DNA of 64,000 nt from Roseiarcus sp963765375 (lineage in GTDB: Bacteria > Pseudomonadota > Alphaproteobacteria > Rhizobiales > Beijerinckiaceae): positions 62,001 to 126,000 of the forward strand of contig CAVXVZ010000013.1 in NCBI GenBank assembly GCA_963765375.1, given 5' to 3'. Positions within the stretch are counted from its first letter, which is position 1; every line of letters starts with the position of its first letter. The position numbers and the translations under genes are program-made. The notes beneath the pieces were generated by a model that was not told where the DNA came from, searched no databases, and was given only the letters and a program-made list of their open reading frames with translations. This document shows positions 63,399-64,000 of the stretch, one piece after another.

Positions 63399-63541
63399 CA
63401 TGCTCCCTTCTCCCCTTGCGGGAGAAGGTGGCGCGAAGCGCCGGATGAGGGGTCCGGCGCCGTCAGGCGCCGTTGGACGAAGCGCGCACGGCGGCGCGGA
63501 CCCCTCACCCCAACCCCTCTCCCGCAAGGGGAGAGGGGAGC
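63399..63541. repeat. Palindromic intergenic repeat typical of alphaproteobacteria
   Basis: A large imperfect inverted repeat. Left part: CTCCCTTCTCC, TTGCGGGAGAAGGTGGCGCG, GAAGCGCCGGATGAGGGG; right part: CCCCTCACCCC, CTCTCCCGCAAGGGGAGAGG. Internal stems include GGCGCGAAGCGCC and GGCGCCGTCAGGCGCC. This repeat type (around the words GGATGAGGGG and CCCCTCACCCC) is abundant between genes in many Hyphomicrobiales. It separates convergent genes and could also end transcription. Confidence 0.8.
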
Positions 63542-63548
63542 GCGGCGT

Positions 63549-63992
63549 CTACGAAGAAGCGATCAGCTTCGCGATCCTTCGCAGCGCGAACGCGTAGCCC
63601 TGCGCGCCGCAGCCGGCGATGACGCCAGCGGCGACGCCCGACACGTAGGAATGATGGCGGAAGGGCTCGCGCTTGTGGACATTGGAGATATGCACCTCGA
63701 TGATCGGGCCGGCGAAAGTATTGAGTGCGTCGAGGATGGCGACCGAGGTGTGGGTGAAGGCGGCGGGGTTGATGACGATTCCGGCGGCGCGCTCGCGGGC
63801 GGCGTGAATGAAGTCGATGATCTCGTATTCGCGATTGCTCTGATGGAACTCGATTTGAAGTCCGAGCTCCGCCCCGACCCGCCGGCAGTCGGCTTCGACG
63901 TCGGCGAGCGTCTCGCGGCCGTAGATCTCCGGCTCGCGCTTGCCGAGCAGGTTGAGATTGGGTCCGTTCAGGACGACGACGATCGGGCTCAC
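63549..63992 (-). CDS. aroQ: 3-dehydroquinate dehydratase, type II
   Basis: 147 residues from GTG 63992; third step of the common shikimate route. VVVLNGPNLNLLGKREPEIY provides Arg19 and catalytic Tyr24; GIVINPAAFTHTS gives Asn75 and His81 (the usual NPGAYTHTS is changed to NPAAFTHTS); EVHISNVHKREPFRHHSYVS gives His101 and Arg112. Length is normal. The promoter lies at or beyond the right window edge. Confidence 0.95.
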   Translation of the reverse strand: MSPIVVVLNGPNLNLLGKREPEIYGRETLADVEADCRRVGAELGLQIEFHQSNREYEIIDFIHAARERAAGIVINPAAFTHTSVAILDALNTFAGPIIEVHISNVHKREPFRHHSYVSGVAAGVIAGCGAQGYAFALRRIAKLIASS

Positions 63993-64000
63993 CGCGCTTC

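Overview
The window is GC-rich, densely coding DNA with no rRNA, tRNA or CRISPR array that I can recognise. Gene content points to an alphaproteobacterium, probably of the Hyphomicrobiales (Rhizobiales): FdsGBACD formate dehydrogenase, heterotetrameric sarcosine oxidase, an HmuQ-like heme monooxygenase, DUF2934 and DUF4242 proteins, and the abundant palindromic intergenic repeat seen at 63.4 kb. I cannot name the species. The material looks like accessory and catabolic chromosome, with three insertion sequences or remnants and three genes carrying single-base frameshifts.

Layout. 0-7.5 kb (minus strand): a catabolic cluster with an Old Yellow Enzyme flavoprotein (cut by the window start), a TRAP transporter (fused DctQM plus DctP), a MalK-type ABC ATPase without partners, a D-2-hydroxyacid dehydrogenase and an exported NHL beta-propeller. 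8-17.7 kb: a frameshifted MobA-like 3-hydroxybenzoate 4-hydroxylase, a DUF4242 protein, a large ATPase/LuxR regulator split cleanly by an IS1182-family element, a flavin oxidase of the berberine-bridge type, and a frameshifted OmpW-like porin. 18-22 kb: DUF2934 protein, type II NADH dehydrogenase, two small exported proteins and a groES with no groEL beside it.

22.2-29.3 kb (plus): one compact operon with a complete branched-chain-type ABC importer (substrate-binding protein, LivG, F, H, M) followed by a coniferyl-alcohol-dehydrogenase-like SDR and a vanillin/salicylaldehyde-type aldehyde dehydrogenase. It reads as uptake and oxidation of an aromatic alcohol or aldehyde. 29.6-31.6 kb: IS graveyard, with an IS5 remnant and an intact IS630 element nested in the ends of another element. 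31.7-34.5 kb: an ArsR-SRPBCC-DUF899-DUF899-membrane protein operon with two matching dyads, one centred on the arsR start codon. 34.5-37.5 kb: an enoyl-CoA hydratase and a frameshifted adenylate cyclase/TolB-like/TPR protein.

37.6-46.0 kb (minus): a seven-gene operon for N-methylglycine demethylation (dimethylglycine dehydrogenase-like, TetR, SoxB, IsdG-type heme monooxygenase, SoxD, SoxA, SoxG) behind a nested palindrome. 46.9-56 kb: NAD-dependent formate dehydrogenase fdsGBA-fdhD-fdsD, with a FUSC-type membrane protein 16 bp downstream and a LysR regulator upstream. The two operons make metabolic sense together: methyl groups from dimethylglycine and sarcosine are released as formaldehyde or methylene-tetrahydrofolate, become formate, and are oxidised to CO2 with NADH production. 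The folate enzymes that would link them are not in the window.

56-64 kb: Sco1/SenC copper chaperone, LeuD, an 1175-residue transporter-like sensor kinase, CobT, an O-methyltransferase and type II 3-dehydroquinate dehydratase. Two intergenic gaps (35.4 and 61.1 kb) carry the same family of A-rich ~21-bp tandem units followed by TTTCAATGG. This, the ArsR/DUF899 cassette and the heme monooxygenase inside the sarcosine operon are the least explained items.
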